From the NCBI GenBank assembly GCA_902780405.1, contig CACZFI010000005.1, positions 104,626 to 168,625 of the forward strand: a stretch of 64,000 nucleotides of DNA, in the 5' to 3' direction. The translations under genes and the position numbers were made by a program. Source of the stretch: an uncultured Lachnospiraceae bacterium (GTDB taxonomy: Bacteria; Bacillota; Clostridia; Lachnospirales; Lachnospiraceae). Shown one piece after another: positions 27,102 through 36,100 of the stretch. The notes under the pieces are model-generated. The model saw only the letters and a list, made by a program, of their open reading frames with translations, was not told the DNA's origin and made no database searches. Within the stretch, counting starts at the first letter, position 1. Each line of letters begins with the position of its first letter.

Positions 27102-29846
27102 ATGAACAAAAAGCGCTTGATTTCAGCGGTCCTGACTTTGGTGATGGTTCTTACACTGGTGATGGTTCCCGTGCCCGGGGGTAAGGCACAGGCAGCCAAC
27201 CAGATTCCTCTCATGCAGGACAATCTATCTTCTTCGAACCGGTCGACGCTTATAGCGACAGCTACCGGTTATTCCAGAGTGTTCTCGGACGGCAGTGTGG
27301 TGTGGATCGAGAATTACAACTCTTCTTTTGATCTTCTATCCAAGCAGTCCGTGAAGAAGGAAATGGAACTTTATGGCGGATGCTATGCAGGCAAGGACGC
27401 AAACTATCTGGTATTCGCACAACATAACACTGAACAGAATACCGCAAAGGTGATCATGCGGGTAGTCAAGTACAGTAAGACCTGGAGCAGACTTGGCGTT
27501 GCTGATATAACGGGTAGCAATGACTGGGGCGAGCAGATTCGCTACATGTTTGACCTTGGCTATCCTGACATGGCGGAGTATAGCGGAACGTTGTACATCG
27601 CCTGCGGACATGAGGGATACGTGGATCCTCAGTATAATCAGGGACATCAGGGAATGCTTCTCTTTACGGTCAACGAAGCGTCCATGACAGGTTCCATCAC
27701 GGATGCGGATTATTTGCATTCCTTTTCCCAGGATCTTGCGGTAAACGGTTCCAATGTGTTTATTCTGGAAGAAAGCGAAGGTTCAGAATATGCAAAGGTT
27801 TCCAAGATTAACACTTCGACGAACAAAAGAACAGGAAGCTTTCCGGTGCTTCGATATGGCGGAGAGAGAACCAGCGCGTGGGCGGTAGCGACTTATGCTA
27901 CGGCGGAAGATATTGAGATTTCCTCGTCAAAGATTCTGACGGTCGGAACGTCCATCGATCAGGCGAATTACGGAAGCGGCAAACCGTACAATGTATATCT
28001 GACAAGTACACCGATTTCCAATCCGACAGAGGCGAACACAACCTTCAAGTGGGTCACAACCAACGGAACCACCAGCGGATTCAAGGGCGTTCACCTGACG
28101 AAGATCAACAACAACCGCTTCCTTCTCTCTTGGGAAAGTGCGGCAACGGAGGCGTCGGTCGGCGGCAGCGACATAACAACACTTTCCAAGCATGTGCTTC
28201 ATTACAGGTTTGTTGACGGAAACGGAAATCTGCTGGGCAATGAATACACGGCACCGGCACCATACTCCAGCTGCAATCCCATTGTGAACGGAAACAAAGT
28301 GGTGTTTTATGCATCGGACGGAGCCAATCTCGGGTTTTATACCATTGATACAACGAGCGGTGCATTTACCAAAAAGGTTTATGCGATGGCGGGCCCGACA
28401 GCCTTCTGGTCTTACGCGAATGGTACGCTGACCGTAAGCGGTTCGGGTGAGATCTACGAAAACTTTGTCTCGAAAGGTCTTGCGTCCATCAAAAACGATA
28501 TCAAAAAAGTAGTTATCAAATCAGGGATCACAAAGATTTCCGACAGGGCGTTTTACGGAATGCAAAGCCTTGAGGAGGTCGTGATCGAGTCCGGCGTGAA
28601 AACGATCGGTGCCGGCGCATTTGGCGGAACACAGTCGCTTAAAAAGACTACAATACCGACGAGTGTAACCTCCATTGCGGATGATGCGTTCCACACGGGG
28701 TACTACTGGATAGGGTCCGGCAATCCTGTGATCTACACGACCATCATATGCGAGCAGGGGTCCTATGCGGATACCTATGCAAGAAACAAGAGTATCCGGG
28801 TTGAGAATCAGGTGCTCACCACAACGCCGACATCCTATACATCTCCGAGTGATGTGGACGTGAACTACAGAACTCATATCCAGAATGTCGGCTGGGAGTC
28901 CTCCTACAGGAAGAACGGAGCGATTTCCGGAACGTCCGGAAGAAGCCTGCGATTGGAGGCAATCAACATTTCTGTGACCGGTAATCCGAATTTGGGCGTG
29001 CAGTATACGACCCATTGCCAGGATTACGGCTGGCTGGCCTGGTCGGCAAACGGTGAGATGAACGGAACTTCCGGAGAGTCCAAGCGCCTTGAGGCGATCA
29101 TGATCAAACTTACGGGATCCGATGCCTACAAGTATGATATCTATTACAGGGTTCATGCGCAGAACAAGGGCTGGATGAACTGGGCGAAGAACGGAGAACC
29201 CGCCGGTACGGCAGGTTATGCCTACCGCCTGGAAGCAATTCAGATTGTGGTTGTCGCAAAGGGTGCGCCGGTGAATACGAACATCGGAAATGTAAAGAGC
29301 ACCGTGAAAGAAGGCTACAGCGACAAGAACGGTCGCGGCATGCCGCAGGTTGCGAACAGTGACGTGGTAAATGTATCCTACCAGACACATGTGCAGAATG
29401 TGGGCTGGCAGGCGTGGAGGACAAACGGCGGATTTGCTGGAACATCCGGAAGAAGCCTTCGCCTGGAAGGTATCAAGATCAATCTGACCAACAAGGACCG
29501 CACGGGCGGCGTTCGGTACAGGACGCATGTTCAAAACATAGGCTGGCAGAACTTTGTGGCTGACGGCGCTATGTCGGGAACCAGCGGAAGAAGCCTAAGA
29601 CTTGAGGCAATCGACGTGGAACTCTACGGCGATATCGCGAAAAATTATGATGTGTACTACAGAGTCCATGCGCAGAATGTAGGCTGGATGGGATGGGCGG
29701 CAAACGGAGCTCACGCCGGAACAGCGGGCTATGGCAGACGACTGGAAGGTATCCAGATCGTGCTGGTGAAAAAAGGCGGAGCAAAGCCGGCGCTTGATTA
29801 CGGCGGAATCCGAAGTGTGACCGCGCAGCCGTATCTGCAGAGATAG
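27102..29846 (+). CDS. Secreted surface protein with BspA-type LRR and six ChW repeats
   Basis: A 914-residue exported protein. Signal peptide RLISAVLTLVMVLTLVMVPV is followed by a region (about 35-430) with a propeller-like beta pattern. BspA-type leucine-rich repeats lie at about 434-530 (ITKISDRAFYGMQSLEEVVI, VKTIGAGAFGGTQSL). Six clostridial hydrophobic W (ChW) repeats run from about 583 to 893, each with the pattern HxQNxGW...NG...GTSGxxxRLEAI. ChW domains are thought to bind the cell surface or sugars. The upstream GTG at 27036 in frame is less likely than the ATG at 27102, which has AAGGAGG and starts the signal peptide. Its C-terminal half is closely related to that of the 33177 protein. 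Confidence 0.92.
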   Translation: MNKKRLISAVLTLVMVLTLVMVPVPGGKAQAANQIPLMQDNLSSSNRSTLIATATGYSRVFSDGSVVWIENYNSSFDLLSKQSVKKEMELYGGCYAGKDANYLVFAQHNTEQNTAKVIMRVVKYSKTWSRLGVADITGSNDWGEQIRYMFDLGYPDMAEYSGTLYIACGHEGYVDPQYNQGHQGMLLFTVNEASMTGSITDADYLHSFSQDLAVNGSNVFILEESEGSEYAKVSKINTSTNKRTGSFPVLRYGGERTSAWAVATYATAEDIEISSSKILTVGTSIDQANYGSGKPYNVYLTSTPISNPTEANTTFKWVTTNGTTSGFKGVHLTKINNNRFLLSWESAATEASVGGSDITTLSKHVLHYRFVDGNGNLLGNEYTAPAPYSSCNPIVNGNKVVFYASDGANLGFYTIDTTSGAFTKKVYAMAGPTAFWSYANGTLTVSGSGEIYENFVSKGLASIKNDIKKVVIKSGITKISDRAFYGMQSLEEVVIESGVKTIGAGAFGGTQSLKKTTIPTSVTSIADDAFHTGYYWIGSGNPVIYTTIICEQGSYADTYARNKSIRVENQVLTTTPTSYTSPSDVDVNYRTHIQNVGWESSYRKNGAISGTSGRSLRLEAINISVTGNPNLGVQYTTHCQDYGWLAWSANGEMNGTSGESKRLEAIMIKLTGSDAYKYDIYYRVHAQNKGWMNWAKNGEPAGTAGYAYRLEAIQIVVVAKGAPVNTNIGNVKSTVKEGYSDKNGRGMPQVANSDVVNVSYQTHVQNVGWQAWRTNGGFAGTSGRSLRLEGIKINLTNKDRTGGVRYRTHVQNIGWQNFVADGAMSGTSGRSLRLEAIDVELYGDIAKNYDVYYRVHAQNVGWMGWAANGAHAGTAGYGRRLEGIQIVLVKKGGAKPALDYGGIRSVTAQPYLQR

Positions 29847-29853
29847 TTCATTC

Positions 29854-29893
29854 AAACTTGCCAATCTGTCAATTATGCCAGATTGGCAAGTTT
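29854..29893 (+). terminator. Hairpin after the ChW/LRR gene
   Basis: AAACTTGCCAATCTG pairs perfectly with CAGATTGGCAAGTTT, with a 10-nt loop; the T tract after it is interrupted (TTTCTTGTC). Confidence 0.75.
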
Positions 29894-29894
29894 C

Positions 29895-29924
29895 TTGTCT
29901 TTTGTGTATACATTGTGCTACAAT
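29895..29924 (+). promoter_or_regulatory. Promoter of the 29973 surface-protein gene
   Basis: TTGTCT (29895-29900), 18 bp, TACAAT (29919-29924), then an AT-rich leader and AGGAGGGA before the ATG. Confidence 0.55.
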
Positions 29925-29972
29925 TATCTGTGCATTTTTAGTTATTAATTATATTTTTAGGAGGGATTTCAT

Positions 29973-30959
29973 ATGAAGAAGATGAAAGCAGTTTTGGCAC
30001 TTGCCTTAGCGCTTTGCACCGGACTGGCATTTGCTCCCGCCAAGACAGTGTTCGCTGAAGGCGAAACCACAGACCCCACGCTTACGGGGGAAGACACGAA
30101 TGTAGAGGCGGACCCGCCTACCTATGATCAGCCCGACGATTCGGGTAGCTCTGTTGCAGTTGATGCTCAGGAGGTTGATACGATAAAATTCAAATTCAAT
30201 CAGCCCAAAGTTGGTATGGTTATTAACAAAACCAAGCCGGATATTGTAGTAGATGAGCCGGAAAAGTATTATGTGAGCTATACGATGTTCACAGGGGGAT
30301 TTGACGACAGCCCGGTAGAAGGAGTGTTTGAAGTCGGAAAGACATATTATTTTGAGGTGTATTTTTATCCAAATGAGGGATATGCTTTTTCTCAGGATGT
30401 TGCCATTGAACAGACCGGTTTGACAAAAAATGTTCCGGGTTATACTTCGGATACTCAGGTAGGAATCTTTGGACAATTTGTTATGACTGAAACCGAGCCT
30501 GAGAAAGAACCTACCTACGAGCTGATCGATGACGAAAACACGGTTACCACATTCACCGAGGGAAGCGATGACGAGGGTGTATGCTTCCACATCGACGGAG
30601 ATTATGATCAGTTCGATGCGCTTCTTGTTGACGGGAAGCAGGTAAGGGATGACGGAAAGACAGCAATCGTTGCTCCCGGATCCACCATTGTGATCCTTAC
30701 CAAAGAATTCCTTGCGACACTCGGTGCGGGTGAGCACAAGGTCGAAGTGATCTACAAGAACGGCAAGACTGTGACGGCAACATTTACCATCAAGGCAGCA
30801 GCGAAGGCAGCTGAGGTGAAAGCAGCCGAGACGACTACCGAAGCCAAGAATGACAGTGTGAAGACAGGAGATGAGATGCTCTTCGTATTCCCGCTTATGG
30901 CATTTGCGGTTATGGGTATCCTTGCACTTGGTGTTTCCATGAAGAAGAAGGAAGACTAA
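29973..30959 (+). CDS. Cell-surface protein with C-terminal sorting-like signal
   Basis: A 328-residue protein with signal peptide (MKAVLALALALCTGLAFAPA, cleavage probably after VFAEG) and an extracellular part of unknown fold. The C-terminus reads SVKTGDE, then a hydrophobic stretch (LFVFPLMAFAVMGILALGV) and the charged tail SMKKKED, the layout of a sortase signal with a KTGD-type motif in place of LPXTG. A Thr/Ala/Glu linker precedes it. The middle section contains KTYYFEVYFYPNEGYAFSQD, reminiscent of bacterial Ig-like surface modules. Function is unknown. It stands alone between its own promoter and a shared terminator. Confidence 0.82.
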   Translation: MKKMKAVLALALALCTGLAFAPAKTVFAEGETTDPTLTGEDTNVEADPPTYDQPDDSGSSVAVDAQEVDTIKFKFNQPKVGMVINKTKPDIVVDEPEKYYVSYTMFTGGFDDSPVEGVFEVGKTYYFEVYFYPNEGYAFSQDVAIEQTGLTKNVPGYTSDTQVGIFGQFVMTETEPEKEPTYELIDDENTVTTFTEGSDDEGVCFHIDGDYDQFDALLVDGKQVRDDGKTAIVAPGSTIVILTKEFLATLGAGEHKVEVIYKNGKTVTATFTIKAAAKAAEVKAAETTTEAKNDSVKTGDEMLFVFPLMAFAVMGILALGVSMKKKED

Positions 30960-30967
30960 ACAGTATT

Positions 30968-30998
30968 AAAAAACCGACCCGGTAAGGGTCGGTTTTTT
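30968..30998. terminator. Bidirectional terminator between convergent genes
   Basis: AAAAAACCGACCC-GGTAA-GGGTCGGTTTTTT works for both the surface-protein gene and the GH13 gene. Confidence 0.92.
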
Positions 30999-31007
30999 GA
31001 TGCGATC

Positions 31008-32318
31008 TTATCGCTCCATCTTCCAGAAAGCTGCCGAGTAAGGCGGGAGTTCGGAACCACCGCCGAAGTCGTGGAGATCTCCGGTGATCAGGTCTGTGGC
31101 CTGTCCGCAGCCGGCGTCGAAATGTGCCGTGAAGGGAGCGTCGGATGCGTTGATGGCAACCAGTACACGCTCGTCGTCACATTTTCTTTCGAAAATGCAC
31201 TGGTGATTGGTGAGCACCACCGAACGGAAACCACCGTAGTTTAAAGCTTTGCTGCCCTTCTTCGCCGCAGCGAGTTTCGAGATCCAATCGGTAAGCGTAT
31301 TCCACTCGGGTGCGTCGAAGCTCGGACGCAGGGACGGATCGCCGTTCTCCTTGCGGCCTTCCGCGCCCCACTCACTGCCGTAGTATACACAGGGAATGCC
31401 GGGCATACCGAAGGCCAAAGCATAGATCAGAGGCAAATGTGCCTTGTTGGAAAGGATACTTGCTACACGCGTTACATCGTGATTGTCCACGAAGGAAAGC
31501 AGGTGCATGCCGCGGAGCTGACACCAGTCTTCCGGGCCGAACTGTCTCTGCAGGCTGTGGATGATCTCAAACATATTCATGCTGTTGAAGCTTGAGAACA
31601 GTCCCTTGTAGCATGCGTAGTTCGTAGCGGAGTTGAGCATCTCGGGATTCACAAACATGCTGTAATCGCCGTGTAAGAGCTCGCCGAGCAGCAGGAAGTC
31701 CGCCTTTAATCCGTCACAGTGCTGCTTTAAGCGTTTCAGGAAATCCCGGTCGAGGCAGTACGCCACATCCAGGCGGAGCCCGTCAATCTCAAAGTCCTCG
31801 ATCCACATCTTGATATTATCAAAGAGGTAGGAGATCACAGCTTCGTTTCTGAGGTTTAATTTCACCAGATCGAAGTTGCCTTCCCAGCCCTCATACCAGA
31901 AACCGTCGTTGTAGTTGGAGTTGCCGTCAAAGCTTATATGGAACCAGTCCTTGTAAGGCGAGTCCCACTTCTTTTCCTGCACATCCTTGAATGCGAAGAA
32001 ACCGCGGCCGACGTGATTGAAGACACCGTCCAAGACGACCTTGATGCCCTCGGCGTGGAGTTTCGTAACCAGCGCCTTGAACTCCTCATTGGTGCCGAGA
32101 CGGCAGTCAATCTTGCCGTAGTCTTTGGTGTTATAGCCGTGCGTGTCCGATTCGAAGATCGGAGAAAAATAGATGGCGTTCGCACCCAGCTTCTTGATGT
32201 GCGGGATCCACGCCTCAATCTTGTCTAATCGATGCGCTTGCACCCCGTCGTTCTCGAAGGGCGCACCGCAAAACCCCAAAGGATAGATCTGATAGAATAC
32301 ACTTTCGTAAGCCCACAT
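31008..32318 (-). CDS. GH13 alpha-amylase-family glycosidase, intracellular
   Basis: A 436-residue alpha-glucan-active enzyme without signal peptide. The four GH13 motifs are present: I DGVFNHVGR (about residue 97), II GLRLDVAYC with the Asp nucleophile (about 180), III LLGELLHGD with the acid/base Glu (about 211), IV FVDNHDVTR (about 272). It is compact, lacks an N-terminal beta domain, and ends in a short beta-sandwich. Likely a maltodextrin- or cyclodextrin-cleaving enzyme acting on imported sugars or glycogen; exact specificity cannot be told. A promoter and a cre-like site lie just upstream. Confidence 0.9.
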   Translation of the reverse strand: MWAYESVFYQIYPLGFCGAPFENDGVQAHRLDKIEAWIPHIKKLGANAIYFSPIFESDTHGYNTKDYGKIDCRLGTNEEFKALVTKLHAEGIKVVLDGVFNHVGRGFFAFKDVQEKKWDSPYKDWFHISFDGNSNYNDGFWYEGWEGNFDLVKLNLRNEAVISYLFDNIKMWIEDFEIDGLRLDVAYCLDRDFLKRLKQHCDGLKADFLLLGELLHGDYSMFVNPEMLNSATNYACYKGLFSSFNSMNMFEIIHSLQRQFGPEDWCQLRGMHLLSFVDNHDVTRVASILSNKAHLPLIYALAFGMPGIPCVYYGSEWGAEGRKENGDPSLRPSFDAPEWNTLTDWISKLAAAKKGSKALNYGGFRSVVLTNHQCIFERKCDDERVLVAINASDAPFTAHFDAGCGQATDLITGDLHDFGGGSELPPYSAAFWKMER

Positions 32319-32350
32319 AGAAACATTCCTCCTTTGTCTATTCTGTGGTT

Positions 32351-32379
32351 AGTCTACTACAAAAGGGGCTATTTTTCAA
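32351..32379 (-). promoter_or_regulatory. Promoter of the GH13 gene
   Basis: On the minus strand TTGAAA, 17 bp, TAGACT, about 33 bp before the ATG, with AAAGGAGGAA as ribosome site. Confidence 0.65.
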
Positions 32380-32395
32380 GGAAGTACCGAAACGG

Positions 32396-32409
32396 TGAAA
32401 ACGCTTGTC
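32396..32409. promoter_or_regulatory. cre-like site (possible CcpA operator)
   Basis: TGAAAACGCTTGTC fits the cre consensus TGWAANCGNTNWCA at 11 of 14 positions, with a full left arm and the CG core. It covers the -35 of the rightward lipoprotein promoter and lies 17 bp upstream of the -35 of the GH13 promoter. A GH13 gene is a sensible CcpA target, but one imperfect site is weak evidence. Confidence 0.35.
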
Positions 32410-32433
32410 TTTTGCGAAAAAAGGGGATACACT
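32405..32433 (+). promoter_or_regulatory. Promoter of the 32483 lipoprotein gene
   Basis: TTGTCT (32405-32410), 17 bp, TACACT (32428-32433). Confidence 0.55.
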
Positions 32434-32482
32434 AGGTCTGATTTACGAAAACAAATACACTATGAAAACAGGAGAGACAAAC

Positions 32483-32980
32483 ATGAGAAAGCAGACGATG
32501 AAGAAACTTGTTTTGGGATTTTTGATAGTGACAGCCTTAGGCCTTACCGCATGCGGCGGCAAGAAGGATGATGAAGCGGACGGAGCTGCGAAGACGACAG
32601 CGACAGAGACGACTAAGGATGCCACGACGGAGAAGCAGGGAAATGTATCCGAGGTTGCCGATACCACCGAGGAAGTAACCACCGAGGCTGTAACTACTGA
32701 GGCAAAGGTCACCGAAGCAGAGACCACCGAGGCAGACGCCACCGGGCAAAGCGAACAGAGCGGAACCGCGGATGAGGTATACGCAGGTATCACGCAGGGA
32801 GAAGCTGTAACAAATGTAAGACGGCTCGAGGGAAGCGGTGCCACAATCTTGAGTGTGGAAAAGGGCGCGTCGCCTCAGGACGGTGATGCCTGGGTGATCA
32901 GGGTTGCACCGGTCGGAAAGGCAGAGGACCCCGTGGAGGTCACCTACTACGTATCCGATTCCTTCTGTTTCACAGAGTAA
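32483..32980 (+). CDS. Small lipoprotein with Thr/Glu-rich stalk, unknown function
   Basis: A 165-residue lipoprotein with signal MKKLVLGFLIVTALG and lipobox LTAC (Cys at about residue 24). Residues 30-100 are almost entirely Thr, Glu, Ala and Val (ATETTKDATTEKQG, EVTTEAVTTEAKVTEAETTE), a low-complexity stalk, followed by a small beta-rich domain of about 65 residues. The ATG at 32483 is chosen because AGGAGA precedes it by 7 bp and it begins the signal peptide; an in-frame TTG upstream overlaps the promoter. It shares the Thr-rich stalk style with the 25771 lipoprotein. No function can be given. Confidence 0.82.
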   Translation: MRKQTMKKLVLGFLIVTALGLTACGGKKDDEADGAAKTTATETTKDATTEKQGNVSEVADTTEEVTTEAVTTEAKVTEAETTEADATGQSEQSGTADEVYAGITQGEAVTNVRRLEGSGATILSVEKGASPQDGDAWVIRVAPVGKAEDPVEVTYYVSDSFCFTE

Positions 32981-33002
32981 ATTTATCGCGGGACATACAT
33001 GC

Positions 33003-33054
33003 AAAAGACCGGACGTTGTTCGGTCTTTTTTATTGCCAAAACGGCAATTTTTTT
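33003..33054 (+). terminator. Two consecutive terminator hairpins
   Basis: AAAAGACCG/CGGTCTTTT (33003-33031) followed at once by ATTGCC-AAAAC-GGCAAT and a T-run (33032-33054). Confidence 0.85.
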
Positions 33055-33079
33055 ATGAGTTGCCAATCCGTCAAATCAG

Positions 33080-33108
33080 TTGCGAGGGAGGGCAAAAAAT
33101 AGTATAAT
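33080..33108 (+). promoter_or_regulatory. Promoter of the giant ChW protein gene
   Basis: TTGCGA (33080-33085), 17 bp, TATAAT (33103-33108), then an AT-rich leader and AAGGAGGAAG before the ATG at 33177. Confidence 0.65.
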
Positions 33109-33176
33109 AATAACAGTTTTTTGCATGGATTTTATGCAAATCTGTGAAAATATACTGAAATCAAGGAGGAAGAAGT

Positions 33177-36100
33177 ATGAAGAAACGAAGGAAGGGTAGA
33201 CTGCTGGCGCTCATGTTAGCGCTGGTCATGGCATTCACGATGGTTCCGTCGGTGAATGCGAAAGCAGATGGCAATAGCTATAACATTTCTTTCGGTGACA
33301 CGTGGGATGTTATGGGGGATCAGAACGAGGCGCATTACGTATATGCGTATAAAGATTCTGCACACCATACGCCTTTTGGAAATGGAGAACATGTATGCAC
33401 GGCTGAGACGATCATCTATTTTCAGAATTTTGACCCCAGTTCAATGGAAGTTGCGATTTATCACAACCCTGATGATAACTGGGAGATGGTATCTGACCAG
33501 GTAGATCAGAATGGTGCGTTTAGATTACCGGACGACTTTTTTAATCAGGCAACTGATAAAGCTTACGCGCTCACGGTTCAGTTAAAGAATAACCAGGGTG
33601 GCAACGATCCCGCTCAGGATCCGCTTTATAATGTTGATTTCGGAGCAAATTCGTGGGTGATCAACGACGGGCAGGCGGATAAAACCATCTATGCGTTTAT
33701 CGGCGACGGCGAGACGAATACCATCGTTGCCAATACGGCGATGGAAGTTACCTCGAACACGACGATCAAGCTGTTTGGCGGTTTTGACCCGAGCACAATG
33801 CATGTACAGGTGACGGATACCGCAGATACAACGAGCGAGAATCCGTTTACAACGACACTTGCCACAAATGTCGGACCGGACAATGCACCTTACTATGAGA
33901 CCAAGATTGCCAATCACACAAATAACGGAGGTGTTCCGACCAATCTGATTTTTGAGGTTGTGCCCGGTGCGGAGCAACAAGGTTCAAATCCCGGCGGAGA
34001 CGCTAACTATAATGTCAATTTCGGTGATAATTCGTGGGTGATCAACGACGGGCAGGCGGATAAAACCATCTATGCGTTTATCGGCGACGGCGAGACGAAT
34101 ACCATCCCTGTCAATACGGCGATGGAAGTTACCTCGAACATGACGATCAAGCTGTATGGCGGTTTTGATCCGAGCAAGATGCACGTGGAAGTGACGGAGG
34201 CAGGTGATGTAAGCAATCCGTTTAAAACGGAACTTCGTACAAATGTCGGACCGAACAATGCGGATTACTATGAGGTGAAGATCGTCAATCCCAACGGCGG
34301 AGGTATACCGGAAAATCTTACCTTTGCGGTTGTGTCCGGTGCGGAAAATGCGGGCGACAATCCGAACCCTCCGGGAGGATCCGAGGCGATCATAAAGATC
34401 TCGGCTCCTAAGGCGGAGCATGTTGGTAATGGGTATACTGATTCTGTTACTGTTGATTCCCCTCTGTGGCACGGCAATGTGACAACGCGTTATTCAAGAC
34501 AGTGGGCGAATTTGTCAGTTAGCCTGAATTCCGGCGAGGCAGGTGGAGAAAGAACAGACACCTTCCACGGAACCGAAGAGGAGTTGGAAGCAGAAAACTG
34601 TGACCTTAGTGCACTTGAAAGACAGAAAATCAGATATGTACCCGACGAGAATGATCCTACTAAGGTTGATATCAGTTTCCATTTGAATTGGGGCTATGAT
34701 ATTGTGGGTCTTTGGGTTAATGGTGAGGATAGACTTGGTGTCTTCGAGGTTAGCCAGGATCCCTACAAGACGGTATTCCATGACAGAAATTCATTTTTAA
34801 GACATTATGGTGATCAGGGTGTGACCGTGACACTTCCGGATGTGACTGTCCCGGATCCGTCTGAGAAATACAACAAATCAGACGAAAATGAACTTCCGGT
34901 TTTTGAGATTGAAGTCATGGTTCAGCCCAATACGGAGGTATTCATCGGTAATTTCCTTTGGTCGAATGAGGATTGTTTTGCTCCTTACGAACAGGGCGGT
35001 ACGGAACCGAGCGATCTTTACATCGGCCATTCGCAGATCAAACTGATGGATATATACTTTGATGACGGTTCGGGCGACGACGTGGACCGAGATCCCATAC
35101 CGGAGTATATTCAGGGTGTTGACGATTCTGCTGCGGCACATCCGTATGCGTATAAGCATTTACATGTCGGTGAGAATGACAAGGAGTTTACAGATCCTGA
35201 CATCCATGCGATTCATTATCAGCTCGATCGTGAAGGAACGGCAACGGGTGCCGTAAGGAAAACCAGTGAGATGGTTATGCCTACCGGAACCTGGGTTGTA
35301 ATGAAAATTCAACCGGAACAGGGATACCAGGTTAAGAGTTTCCATGGAGTTAATCGTAATAAAGGAAATGTTGTCTTACTTGACGATGAAGGCACCGACG
35401 GTGCATGTATCTTTGCATTCAAGATTGACGAAGGAAACTTCCATATCGGAGCTGTGATTGAACCGTATGACGATAAGGTTGATCCGGTTGAAGGAGCCGT
35501 AAAGAGCGGCGCTGTATACCTTCCAAACGGAGACATTGATGGCGGTACCGGTAAGCTCGTAGTCGACGAGGCTGAGTCCGTCAATGAGACCGCAATCAAA
35601 ACGTTTGCTGATACTGATGCGGGAATCGATACACCCGATAATGGTTATACTGTTGAAAAGAGTCTAGATCTTGACTTGATGCAGACCTACTTAAAGGGCG
35701 GCGTACAGGCAGAAGGAAAGAGCGAGTCCTGGGACATTGGAGTAGGACATGCCCAGCCGCTTACTGAGCCTGCAGAAATCTCTCTTACACTTGATGAAAC
35801 CACAAGGGGCAACATCGAGGGAGAGGCAATCCAGTTAGTGCATGAGAAGGCTGCCGGAGTTTATGAAATCGTTCCGATTACTTCATATGATCCGGAAACC
35901 GGTGCAATCTCATTTGAGACAACAAGCTTCTCGAACTATTCGATTGTATCAAAAGAAGTAGAAAGCCCCAGCGGCGATTCTATTACCGTTCATTCGGACA
36001 CAGCCGTACTTAACGGTAATAAGGCTGTCTTTACCTATAAGGATAGTGTTGGAGATGTTATCGGTACAGTGGAAGCACCTGCGACTGCACTTGGAACCAC

